From Nitrospinae bacterium CG22_combo_CG10-13_8_21_14_all_47_10 (GTDB lineage: Bacteria; Nitrospinota; Nitrospinia; Nitrospinales; VA-1): a stretch of 21,545 nt of DNA. A program made the position numbers and the translations under genes. Numbering within the stretch: position 1 is the stretch's first letter; each line of letters begins with the position of its first letter. Shown here piece after piece: positions 8,320-15,186 of the stretch. The stretch spans positions 7,368 to 28,912 of the forward strand of contig PCTK01000178.1 in NCBI GenBank assembly GCA_002786505.1, written 5' to 3'. The notes under the pieces are model-generated. The model had not been told where the DNA came from, did no database searches, and saw only the letters and a program-made list of their open reading frames with translations.

Positions 8320-9090
8320 GTGACTATTCACTCCAGTGCAGTCATTCACCCGGATGCCGAACTGGCCCAGGGAGTCGAGGTGGGCCCTTTCACCACCATT
8401 GGCGCCAAGGCTCGGATAGGAGAAGGCACGATAGTTGGCCCCAATGTTTTGATTGAAGCGGGCGCGATTATCGGCAGGAACTGTAATATTTTCCATGGTG
8501 CTTCGCTGGGCGGAGAACCCCAGATTCTTAATTTTAAAAATGTTCCCGCCTCATTGGAAATTGGTGATGGAACTGTAGTTCGAGAGTATGTCACCATTCA
8601 CAGGTCGGGATTTGAAGGGGGTGTAACCCGGGTCGGTAAAGGTTGCCTCCTCATGGCCTATTCGCATGTCGGCCACGATTGTGAAATAGGTGACGGGGTG
8701 GTTATTGTAAATAGTACTGCGTTATCCGGCCATGTTATTGTAGAAGACAAAGCTTTTATCTCGGGCCTGGTGGGCATCCACCAGTTTGTCCGAATAGGTC
8801 GGAATGCAATGGTTGGGGGAATGGCGCGTGTGAATCAGGACATCCTGCCCTTTTCGATCGTGGAAGGAAACCCGGCCCGGCTTTATAGTACTAACTCGGT
8901 GGGACTCAAGCGGGCAAACTTCAAGCCGAATGTCCGGGCGGCTATTAAAAAAGCTTTGAAATTAATTGCCCAGCCGGAACTGAATACCAAACAGGCTGTG
9001 GAAAAAATTTCAGCGGAAATTGAAATGTTTGAAGAAATTCAATATCTCATAAATTTTATAGAAAATTCCTCCAGAGGAGTGACCAAATAG
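8320..9090 (+). CDS. lpxA: Acyl-ACP--UDP-N-acetylglucosamine O-acyltransferase LpxA
   Basis: Catalyses the first step of lipid A synthesis: transfer of a 3-hydroxyacyl chain from ACP to UDP-GlcNAc, or to its 3-amino analogue in some species. At 256 aa it is near E. coli length (262). The N-terminal two thirds is a left-handed beta-helix of hexapeptide repeats (IGAKARIGEGTIVGPNVLIE onward). The conserved GGEPQ and VTIHRS segments are present, as is SHVGHDC, in which His119 corresponds to the catalytic His125 of E. coli. A helical C-terminal domain (GLKRANFKPNVRAAIKKALKLI) completes the protein. The start is GTG, giving MTIHSSAVIHP as in relatives; the AGGA only one base before it is unusually close. 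The stop codon shares a base with the GTG of the next gene, suggesting translational coupling. Confidence 0.95.
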   Translation: MTIHSSAVIHPDAELAQGVEVGPFTTIGAKARIGEGTIVGPNVLIEAGAIIGRNCNIFHGASLGGEPQILNFKNVPASLEIGDGTVVREYVTIHRSGFEGGVTRVGKGCLLMAYSHVGHDCEIGDGVVIVNSTALSGHVIVEDKAFISGLVGIHQFVRIGRNAMVGGMARVNQDILPFSIVEGNPARLYSTNSVGLKRANFKPNVRAAIKKALKLIAQPELNTKQAVEKISAEIEMFEEIQYLINFIENSSRGVTK

Positions 9091-10055
9091 TGGCAAAGAT
9101 AAGAGCGGGTGTGGTTGGAGTGGGTAGAATGGGTCAATACCATGTCGGAGTTTTATCCGAACTGCCGGAGGTCGAACTTGCAGGGGTAGTCGATATTGAT
9201 CCCCGTCAGCGAGAGGCTATTCAGGATACCTATCAGACTTCCAGTTATGCGGACGTTGAGGAAATTTTCGGGAAGATTGATGTCGCCGTAGTCGCGGTGC
9301 CCACAACATTGCATTATCCTATTACCAAAAAACTACTTGGTAATGGTATTCATGTTTTGCTGGAAAAACCCTGCGCCAACAACCTTGATCACGCCCGTGA
9401 GCTTTTTCAATTGGCCCAGGACAAAGGCCTGACTCTACACATTGGTCACGTGGAACGTTTTAACGGTGCGGTGCAGGAACTCCATAAAATTGTCGAAACC
9501 CCACTTTTTGTAGAGTGTAAGCGCATGGGGCCTTTCGCGGAAAGGATCCGGGATGATGGAGTGGTTTTGGATATCATGATCCATGATATAGATATCGTTC
9601 TTAACCTCATTCAGTCCAAAGTGGTCACAGCGCATGTGCTTGGAGCTTCGGTGTTTTCTGACAAAGATGACCTTGTGAGCGCCCAACTCGAATTTGAAAA
9701 TGGATGTATTGCCAATATCATTGCCAGCCGTGCTTCCCAGAATAAAGTCCGAACCTTGTCGGTAACGCAGAAAGATTCTTTCGTGGTTTTGGATTACACC
9801 GACCAGGAAATATATGTTCACCGGAAATCCTCTTCGGAGCATCAAATGAGCAAGGGTTCACTGCGGTATAAACAGGAATCGCTGGTTGAAAGAATTTTTG
9901 TTCATAAAGAAAATCCCCTGAAGCTGGAACTCCAGCATTTCATTGATTGCGTTAAAAATGGTAGCCCCCGAAATGTTGCCGTGAATAATGAACTTTATTC
10001 GCTGGAAATTGCTTTGGATATTCTGGCCCAGTTCAATCGAAAAAGAAGAAATTAG
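9090..10055 (+). CDS. Gfo/Idh/MocA-family NAD(P)-dependent oxidoreductase, candidate GnnA (UDP-GlcNAc 3-dehydrogenase)
   Basis: A 321-aa oxidoreductase. The N-terminal Rossmann fold carries GVVGVGRMG (7-15), an acidic residue after strand 2 (VVDID), and the family EKP motif at 92-94. The C-terminal alpha/beta domain carries HVERFN and the D-x-x-x-H-D motif (Asp161, His165, Asp166) expected to contact substrate. Established knowledge: in Acidithiobacillus ferrooxidans, gnnA (this family) and gnnB (aminotransferase) lie between lpxA and lpxB and make UDP-GlcNAc3N for amide-linked lipid A. This gene has the same position, between lpxA and lpxI/lpxB, and overlaps lpxA by one base (GAGGAG Shine-Dalgarno at 9074-9079, GTG start). 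No gnnB-like aminotransferase is in the window, so the specific role is inferred; another sugar dehydrogenase activity is possible. The family call is firm and the gnnA role is moderate. Confidence 0.9.
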   Translation: MAKIRAGVVGVGRMGQYHVGVLSELPEVELAGVVDIDPRQREAIQDTYQTSSYADVEEIFGKIDVAVVAVPTTLHYPITKKLLGNGIHVLLEKPCANNLDHARELFQLAQDKGLTLHIGHVERFNGAVQELHKIVETPLFVECKRMGPFAERIRDDGVVLDIMIHDIDIVLNLIQSKVVTAHVLGASVFSDKDDLVSAQLEFENGCIANIIASRASQNKVRTLSVTQKDSFVVLDYTDQEIYVHRKSSSEHQMSKGSLRYKQESLVERIFVHKENPLKLELQHFIDCVKNGSPRNVAVNNELYSLEIALDILAQFNRKRRN

Positions 10056-10145
10056 CTTCGCAACCTGAACTGATATCGTAGTCCTGTAAATTGCATCATC
10101 GCGTAAATGGGCGATGTCCTTCGCAATCTTCTTTGCTCATCTATT

Positions 10146-10952
10146 ATGCAACCCACCCATGACAAGATAGGTCTTATAGCTGGCGCGGGAGAAGTTCCAG
10201 TTTATTTTGCGCGGAAAGCCAGCCAGTTGGGAATAAAAATTATCAGCATCGGTTTCACGGAGGAAATTCAAAATAGTCTGATGCCATTTTCCGAAATGAG
10301 CTACTCGATTGGAGTCGGTCAGGCAGGAAAGATTCTTGCGACTCTAAGAAAAAATAATGTTAGAGATTTGGTGATTTTAGGTAAGGTTGAAAAAAATGTC
10401 ATTTTCAAATTGCAAAAATTTGACCTTAAGACTCTAAAGTTTTTGAAAAATATTGTGACGCACGAAGACAAGGTTTTACTGTCGGGGATGATTGAAGAGC
10501 TCGCGAAAGAAGGTTTCAAAGTTTTGAACCAAAAAGAATTTTTGTCTGATATTTTCCCTCCAAAAGGAAACTTGACCCGCAGGGTGCCCACCAGGCAGGA
10601 ACTGGCGGATATTGAGTTTGGTCTGCCCATTGCCCGTCGATTGGCGGATTTGGAAATTGGCCAGACCCTCATTGTGAAAAATAAAACCGTGGTGGCGGTT
10701 GAAGCTCTTGAAGGAACGGATCGGGCCATACAAAGGGGATGCGAACTGGCCCAGGGAAAGTGTGTGGTGATCAAAGTCAGCAGAACCAATCAGGATTATC
10801 GTTATGATAGTCCTGGCATTGGACCGCAAACTATTCGTATGCTGAGCGAAGGGTCGGTTCTGGCACTGGAGGCAGAGCGGGTCATGGTGGTGGAGCAAGA
10901 GAAAGTCCTTGATCTGGCTAACGCCGCGAAAATTTCCGTGATCTGTTGCTAG
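10146..10952 (+). CDS. lpxI: UDP-2,3-diacylglucosamine diphosphatase LpxI (former DUF1009)
   Basis: Hydrolyses UDP-2,3-diacylglucosamine to lipid X plus UMP, the step done by LpxH in enterics. The protein is 268 aa from this ATG. The N-terminal domain opens with KIGLIAGAGEVPVYFARKA, as in Caulobacter LpxI. The C-terminal domain has the family blocks VEALEGTDRAIQRG, then VIKVSRTNQDYRYDSPGIGPQTI, in which the QD-x-R-x-D motif holds residues important for catalysis. An in-frame ATG at 10107 would add 13 residues with no family match. Neither start has a clear Shine-Dalgarno sequence, so I chose the one closest to the conserved N-terminus. It sits between the oxidoreductase and lpxB, the same lpxA-lpxI-lpxB neighbourhood known from Caulobacter. 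A small hairpin (CCCCT/AGGGG, 10957-10970) follows but lacks a T-tract. Confidence 0.92.
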   Translation: MQPTHDKIGLIAGAGEVPVYFARKASQLGIKIISIGFTEEIQNSLMPFSEMSYSIGVGQAGKILATLRKNNVRDLVILGKVEKNVIFKLQKFDLKTLKFLKNIVTHEDKVLLSGMIEELAKEGFKVLNQKEFLSDIFPPKGNLTRRVPTRQELADIEFGLPIARRLADLEIGQTLIVKNKTVVAVEALEGTDRAIQRGCELAQGKCVVIKVSRTNQDYRYDSPGIGPQTIRMLSEGSVLALEAERVMVVEQEKVLDLANAAKISVICC

Positions 10953-11003
10953 GCTTCCCCTTGGCAGGGGAGATACATACTAAGAACCCGATGAGTCGAG
11001 AAC

Positions 11004-12230
11004 ATGATTGATAGCAATAAAAATAAATTGTACTCGGAATCCAGTGTCCCTTTGGCCAACGACGAAGGTTCCCCACATTTTTTAATCATTGCTGGCGAAG
11101 CCTCTGGAGATTTGCATGGCTCGAATCTGGTATCTGCATTAAGCGCCTTTCTGCCGCGGGCTCAGTTTACCGGAATGGGTGGATCGAAAATGCGGGAGGC
11201 CGGAGTGGCTACGCTCTTTGGTATCGAGCGTATGGGCACGGTAGGGGTGGTTGAAGTATTGGGAGAATTCGGCCATTACTACAAAGTTTACCGGACATTG
11301 AAGAGGGAAATTGCCTCACGCCGCTATGCCGCGGTGATTCTCATCGACTACCCCACTTTAAACCTCAGGCTTGCAAAGCAGGCCCGGCGTTTTGATTGTC
11401 CGGTATTCTTCTTCATCAGTCCACAAATCTGGGCCTGGAGGAAGGGAAGGATCCGCCATATCCGTGAGTCTGTGAGCAAGATGTTTGTTGTTCTCCCGTT
11501 TGAAGAAAAGTTGTATTTGGATTCCGGCGTGGATGCGGAATTTCTCGGGCATCCGTTTGTGGATATGGTACTCCCCAGCCGGACTCGTGCAGAGAGTCGG
11601 GAAAAATATTCTTTGAGTCCAAAGATCAAAACCGTCGGGCTTTTACCCGGAAGCAGGATGAACGAGATCAACTCTCTGCTGGATGTAATGGTTCAGGCGG
11701 GCGAAAAAATTCGCGATGAACTGGGTTCCTGCCAGTTTCTCCTCCCTGTTGCAGACTCCATTGACCCGGATATTATCCGTCAGCGTCTGGGAACCAATCC
11801 GCTTGGCATTCAATTGATCGAAGGCGAACCTTATGATGTGATGAACAGTTGCGACATGTTGATCATTGCTTCTGGTTCTGCCACATTGGAAGCGGGGATT
11901 CTGGGTTGCCCCATGGTCATCATCTACAAGCTGAATCCCTTGACCCACTTGCTGGCGCGATGGTTGGTTAAAATTCCATTGGTGGGACTGGTAAATATTG
12001 TTGCGGGTGAAGAGGTGGTGCCCGAATTGATACAGGATAAAGTGACGGCAGAAAATATTTCGACTCAGGTGCTTGCGGTTTTGCAGACACCCGAAAAGGA
12101 ACAGGCGATTCGGGAGCGTCTCCTCGAAATAAGAAAAACCCTGGGCGAACCCGGAGTCATGAAAGTTGTCGCGAAACGCATTGCTGATTTTATGGATGAA
12201 TTGAGTATCAATGAAAAAACTCCTGTTTAA
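11004..12230 (+). CDS. lpxB: Lipid-A-disaccharide synthase LpxB
   Basis: Glycosyltransferase (GT19) that joins UDP-2,3-diacylglucosamine and lipid X to give the tetra-acyl disaccharide 1-phosphate at the inner membrane. The protein is 408 aa, against about 382 in E. coli. The first 25 residues are a polar, non-conserved extension. The N-terminal GEASGDLHG motif is at 31-39 and VILIDYPTLNLRLA follows, with Asp115 matching the catalytic Asp98 of E. coli. The C-terminal half has LPGSRMNEI, the nucleotide-binding SGSATLEAGILGCPMVIIYK, and the hydrophobic LIQDKVTAENI block. The family's AAxSGT reads IASGS here. The Shine-Dalgarno sequence is weak. The last 20 nt overlap the next gene in another frame, which suggests coupled translation. 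Confidence 0.94.
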   Translation: MIDSNKNKLYSESSVPLANDEGSPHFLIIAGEASGDLHGSNLVSALSAFLPRAQFTGMGGSKMREAGVATLFGIERMGTVGVVEVLGEFGHYYKVYRTLKREIASRRYAAVILIDYPTLNLRLAKQARRFDCPVFFFISPQIWAWRKGRIRHIRESVSKMFVVLPFEEKLYLDSGVDAEFLGHPFVDMVLPSRTRAESREKYSLSPKIKTVGLLPGSRMNEINSLLDVMVQAGEKIRDELGSCQFLLPVADSIDPDIIRQRLGTNPLGIQLIEGEPYDVMNSCDMLIIASGSATLEAGILGCPMVIIYKLNPLTHLLARWLVKIPLVGLVNIVAGEEVVPELIQDKVTAENISTQVLAVLQTPEKEQAIRERLLEIRKTLGEPGVMKVVAKRIADFMDELSINEKTPV

Positions 12231-12855
12231 TTATGTACTCCCATACCTTCTATTTGGCCTGATTTATCTCTGGTGCCTGACTCTTCGTTCAAAAAACCTG
12301 AATGAGGAAGAAGAAAACCATTTTAAAAATCTCGCCGGACCTTATATTCTCACCTTGTGGCATGGCAGAATTTTTTATCTGTTTTATTACCTTCGACGGC
12401 ATCCGGAATATTTCCTGTTGATCAGCCCTAGTGAAGATGGCGATCTTCTGGCCCGGCTTGCTCGACTGATGGGTTATTCTGTCATACGGGGTTCCACCTA
12501 TAAAAAAGCCGTTCCCGCGGCCCGATCCCTGATAAAAGTTTTGCGTAAAAATAATAAGATAATTATTATTGCCGATGGCTCCCGTGGACCGCGATGCGTG
12601 GCCCAGTCGGGATCGGTGCAGTTGGCGGGAATAACCGGCGCGCCTATTTTCCCTATGACCTTCGGAGCTAGAAATAAAGTGGTCTTAAATAGCTGGGACC
12701 GATTTGTCATTCCCCTGCCTTTTACCCGTTGCACCCTTAACTTTTCATCTCCAATTTCTCTCGCCCGCAGGGCAGACGAGCAAAGCATTGAGGAAAAACG
12801 ATTGGAGTTGGAAAACACCCTGAACCTTATAACTGAGGTCGGTGACGAGGGCTGA
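12211..12855 (+). CDS. DUF374 lysophospholipid-acyltransferase-like protein, candidate LpxJ-type lipid A late acyltransferase
   Basis: A 214-aa protein with one N-terminal membrane helix at about 4-26 (FNYVLPYLLFGLIYLWCLTL), then a DUF374/LPLAT-type catalytic domain: LWHGRIF with the candidate catalytic His, SPSEDGDLLARLARLMG, VIRGSTYKKA, and the signature ADGSRGPR followed by LAGITGAPIFPM. Established knowledge: DUF374-type LpxJ in Helicobacter and Campylobacter relatives adds a secondary acyl chain to lipid A in place of LpxL or LpxM. A location overlapping the end of lpxB makes such a role plausible, but substrate and position of acylation cannot be read from sequence, and a phospholipid or lipoprotein acyltransferase remains possible. 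It would act at the cytoplasmic face of the inner membrane. No waaA (Kdo transferase) follows in this window. Confidence 0.85.
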   Translation: MKKLLFNYVLPYLLFGLIYLWCLTLRSKNLNEEEENHFKNLAGPYILTLWHGRIFYLFYYLRRHPEYFLLISPSEDGDLLARLARLMGYSVIRGSTYKKAVPAARSLIKVLRKNNKIIIIADGSRGPRCVAQSGSVQLAGITGAPIFPMTFGARNKVVLNSWDRFVIPLPFTRCTLNFSSPISLARRADEQSIEEKRLELENTLNLITEVGDEG

Positions 12856-13021
12856 AAATTGCTTTAAATTTAAACATTTCTAACCCACGGTCGCCCTAAA
12901 TTCGGGCATTTATCCCCGTTTGAATTTCCTCATCAGTTGTGCTATAGTTCGCCCGTATTATAACCCCTTTTAATTTATATGTTTTTGGCGGGGCCTGTCG
13001 AAGGGATTGAAAAATCCTTGT

Positions 13022-13037
13022 TGGCATGGATATTGAA
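13022..13037 (+). promoter_or_regulatory. Sigma-54 (RpoN) promoter upstream of glnB
   Basis: TGGCATGGATATTGAA fits the sigma-54 consensus TGGCAC-GR-N3-TTGCW at all defined positions except two: C to T at the end of the -24 box and C to A in the -12 box. The invariant -24 GG and -12 G have the right spacing. It lies about 125 nt before glnB in a 306-nt gap (12856-13161), and the downstream genes are classic nitrogen-control targets. A perfect palindrome TAACCGGTTA (13049-13058) sits at the predicted transcription start and might be an operator, or chance. I see no clear NtrC-type site upstream. The rest of the gap shows only a weak GCCC/GGGC hairpin (12893-12907). Confidence 0.62.
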
Positions 13038-13161
13038 TTAAGCGATAGTAACCGGTTAGGGGATTCACGAAAAAAAATCATTATGGCTTGGCAAAAATTC
13101 CGGCTATAAGGAGAATCGTCCGCCAGCCCGGATCTTTTTTGAACAAACTGAGGAAAACAAT

Positions 13162-13500
13162 ATGAAAAAGGTTGAGGCGATCATCAAGCCGTTTAAGCTG
13201 GATGAAGTGAAAGACAAGTTGAATGAGATCGGGGTTAAGGGAATAACTGTCAGCGAAGTAAAAGGGTTTGGCAGGCAAAAGGGACACACGGAACTGTATC
13301 GTGGCGCGGAATATGTGGTGGACTTTCTTCCCAAAATTAAAATGGAGATCATCGTTAGCGACAACCAGGTCGAAGATGTGATCAATACCATTATGCAGGC
13401 CGCGCAAACCGGGAGAATTGGTGACGGAAAAATATTTGTGACAGATCTTCAGGATACGGTGCGGATTCGTACCGGAGAACGCGGAGATGACGCTATTTGA
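13162..13500 (+). CDS. glnB: Nitrogen regulatory protein P-II
   Basis: A trimeric cytoplasmic signal protein that reads 2-oxoglutarate, ATP/ADP and, through uridylylation, glutamine. It controls partners such as GlnE and NtrB. At 112 aa it has exactly the usual length. The T-loop is GFGRQKGHTELYRGAEY, with the uridylylation Tyr51 present in the exact E. coli position. The B-loop TGRIGDGKIFV and C-loop residues (VRIRTGERG) for nucleotide binding are intact. The N-terminus MKKVEAIIKPFKLDEVKDKL is canonical. The ATG is preceded by GAGG (13150-13153). No amtB is adjacent; association with glnA and glnE favours a GlnB rather than GlnK role, though sequence alone cannot separate the two reliably. 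The putative sigma-54 promoter lies upstream. Confidence 0.96.
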   Translation: MKKVEAIIKPFKLDEVKDKLNEIGVKGITVSEVKGFGRQKGHTELYRGAEYVVDFLPKIKMEIIVSDNQVEDVINTIMQAAQTGRIGDGKIFVTDLQDTVRIRTGERGDDAI

Positions 13501-13507
13501 TTCGTGG

Positions 13508-13538
13508 GCTCTGCGACAGCGGAGCTGTATTCTTTTTT
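13508..13538 (+). terminator. Probable intrinsic terminator after glnB
   Basis: GCTCTGC (13508-13514) pairs with GCGGAGC (13519-13525) around a GACA loop: seven pairs, one of them U-G. TGTATTCTTTTTT follows. It begins 8 nt after the glnB stop. The T-run starts several bases after the stem, so termination may be partial and leave some read-through into glnA. Confidence 0.55.
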
Positions 13539-13570
13539 GAAAATTTCCCCAATCCGTGGTAACTGGGTTT

Positions 13571-13616
13571 TATATATGAAACGGGCTCCGTGGCAACGGG
13601 TCTCGTTTTATATATA
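13571..13616 (+). repeat. Long imperfect palindrome / RNA hairpin in the glnB-glnA gap
   Basis: Positions 13571-13591 and 13596-13616 are near-perfect inverted arms around a 4-base GGCA loop. Of 21 pairs, 17 are Watson-Crick, three are G-U and one is a C-U mismatch. The inner stem is GC-rich (CGGGCTCCGT/ACGGGTCTCG) and the outer seven pairs are alternating T-A. It ends 46 nt before the glnA ATG. As DNA it could be an operator-like palindrome; as RNA it could be a terminator, processing site or leader structure. Confidence 0.75.
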
Positions 13617-13662
13617 TTTGTATGTTTTTAATCGATAACTATTTTTTGCAGGAGAACCATTA

Positions 13663-15075
13663 ATGACCCCCAAAGAGGCGGTAGATTTCGCAAAAAAGCA
13701 TAATGCGCGAGTTGTAGATGTGAAGTTCATGGATCTTCTAGGATCCTGGCAACATTTTTCTGTGCCGACGAGTGAGTTGGAAGAGCACTTATTTGAAGAA
13801 GGCCTGGGGTTTGATGGTTCCAGCATCCGCGGATGGCAGGCTATTAACGCCAGTGACATGATAGTTATTCCTGATCCGACCACCACGGTTATGGACCCGT
13901 TCATGAAAGTCCCGACAGTCAGCATGATCGGAAATATTGTGGACCCGGTCACCAAGGAGAAATACAGTCGCGATCCGCGCAATATCGCGCAGAAAGCAGA
14001 ATCCTATCTCAAATCCACTGGAATCGGAGACACTGCCTACTTTGGGCCGGAAGCGGAATTTTTTATCTTTGATAATATTCAATACGATTCCACCACGAAT
14101 GAATCATTTTATTCGATCGACTCTATTGAAGGAAACTGGAACACAGGCCGGGACGAAGGCCCGAACCTGGGCCACAAGCCCAGGCATAAAGAAGGTTATT
14201 TCCCGGTTGCGCCCAGCGATACGTTTCAGGACATCCGCTCCGAAATGATGTTGCTCATGGAGCAGGTTGGAATCGGCATGGAATGCCATCATCATGAAGT
14301 TGCAACCGGTGGACAAAATGAACTTGCTATGCGTTTTGCGCCACTGGTTAAATGTGCTGACAGCCTGATGTGGTACAAATATATCGTTAAAAACGTTGCC
14401 AGGGCGAATAACAAAACCGCAACCTTTATGCCTAAACCAATGTTTGGAGATAATGGAAGTGGGATGCATGTTCATCAGAGCATCTGGAAAGATGGCAAGC
14501 CCCTGTTTGCCGGAAATGGTTATGCAGGTTTCAGCGAAATGGGAATGCACTACATCGGCGGTATTTTGAAACACTCCCGTGCGATTTGCGCTTTTGCCGC
14601 ACCGACCACCAACTCCTACAAACGGTTGGTGCCCGGCTATGAAGCCCCGGTTAACCTGGCTTATTCCAGCCGGAACCGGAGCGCGTCCATCCGGATCCCG
14701 ATGTATTCTCCGAGCCCCAAAGCCAAGCGCCTCGAACTCCGTTATCCCGACCCGTCTTGCAATGGCTATCTGGCTTTCTCGGTAATGCTCATGGCTGGTC
14801 TGGATGGTATCGAAAATAAAATTGATCCTGGTGAGCCGCTGGATAAAAATATTTACTCCCTCGGGCCCGAAGAGTTGGCGGGCATTCCCACTCTGCCTCA
14901 TTCTTTGGATCAGTCACTTCAAGCTTTGGAGGAGGATCATGAATTCCTTCTCAAGGGCGATGTGTTTACTCAAGACTTGATTGAGACCTGGATCGAATAT
15001 AAACGTGAGAATGAAATTGCGCCTATGCGTTTGCGTCCGCACCCTATGGAATTCCAAATGTATTACGACTGCTGA
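13663..15075 (+). CDS. glnA: Glutamine synthetase, type I (GSI-beta)
   Basis: ATP-dependent condensation of glutamate and ammonia to glutamine; a cytoplasmic dodecamer. The 470-aa length is that of E. coli GlnA (469). The N-terminal beta-grasp segment (VKFMDLLGSWQHF, then LGFDGSSIRGWQAINASDM) precedes the catalytic domain, which has AEAEFF-type metal-binding Glu residues (GPEAEFFIFD), NGSGMHVHQS, the substrate loop KRLVPGYEAPVNLAYSSRNR, and RLELRYPDPSCN. The adenylylation site is kept as NIYSLGPEE, with Tyr398 aligned to Tyr397 of mature E. coli GlnA, consistent with glnE downstream. A strong AGGAG lies eight bases before the ATG. Expression is probably tied to the sigma-54 promoter before glnB and shaped by the two hairpins in between. 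A strong terminator follows. Confidence 0.97.
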   Translation: MTPKEAVDFAKKHNARVVDVKFMDLLGSWQHFSVPTSELEEHLFEEGLGFDGSSIRGWQAINASDMIVIPDPTTTVMDPFMKVPTVSMIGNIVDPVTKEKYSRDPRNIAQKAESYLKSTGIGDTAYFGPEAEFFIFDNIQYDSTTNESFYSIDSIEGNWNTGRDEGPNLGHKPRHKEGYFPVAPSDTFQDIRSEMMLLMEQVGIGMECHHHEVATGGQNELAMRFAPLVKCADSLMWYKYIVKNVARANNKTATFMPKPMFGDNGSGMHVHQSIWKDGKPLFAGNGYAGFSEMGMHYIGGILKHSRAICAFAAPTTNSYKRLVPGYEAPVNLAYSSRNRSASIRIPMYSPSPKAKRLELRYPDPSCNGYLAFSVMLMAGLDGIENKIDPGEPLDKNIYSLGPEELAGIPTLPHSLDQSLQALEEDHEFLLKGDVFTQDLIETWIEYKRENEIAPMRLRPHPMEFQMYYDC

Positions 15076-15096
15076 TTTCAAAAAAAGTTTAACACT

Positions 15097-15129
15097 AAAG
15101 CCCCTTGGGTTCTCCCAAGGGGCTTTTTT
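15097..15129 (+). terminator. Strong intrinsic terminator after glnA
   Basis: A 13-bp perfect stem (AAAGCCCCTTGGG with CCCAAGGGGCTTT) has a TTCT loop and ends in six Ts (15124-15129). It starts 21 nt after the glnA stop and lies about 57 nt before glnE, so glnE needs its own promoter or read-through. Confidence 0.95.
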
Positions 15130-15186
15130 ATGGGATGAATTAGAAAGGTACTTGGGTTAAAATCCGAACGCCCTGGGAAAATTTCT

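Noticed and set aside
10957..10970. CCCCT/AGGGG hairpin after lpxI as a terminator
   Set aside because: The stem is short and followed by AGATACATA rather than Ts, and lpxB follows within 50 nt as part of the same cluster.
11358..11671. Several overlapping minus-strand frames of 64-107 codons inside lpxB
   Set aside because: All are shadows of the LpxB coding sequence, with no independent evidence.
13585..13609. Second sigma-54 site before glnA suggested by TGGCAA
   Set aside because: The bases where the -12 TTGC should lie read CTCG, and the stretch is better explained as part of the hairpin at 13571-13616.
14104..14901. A 265-codon open frame on the minus strand inside glnA
   Set aside because: It is antisense to a fully conserved GlnA. 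Composition is that of a shadow frame, with no family motif and no ribosome binding site.
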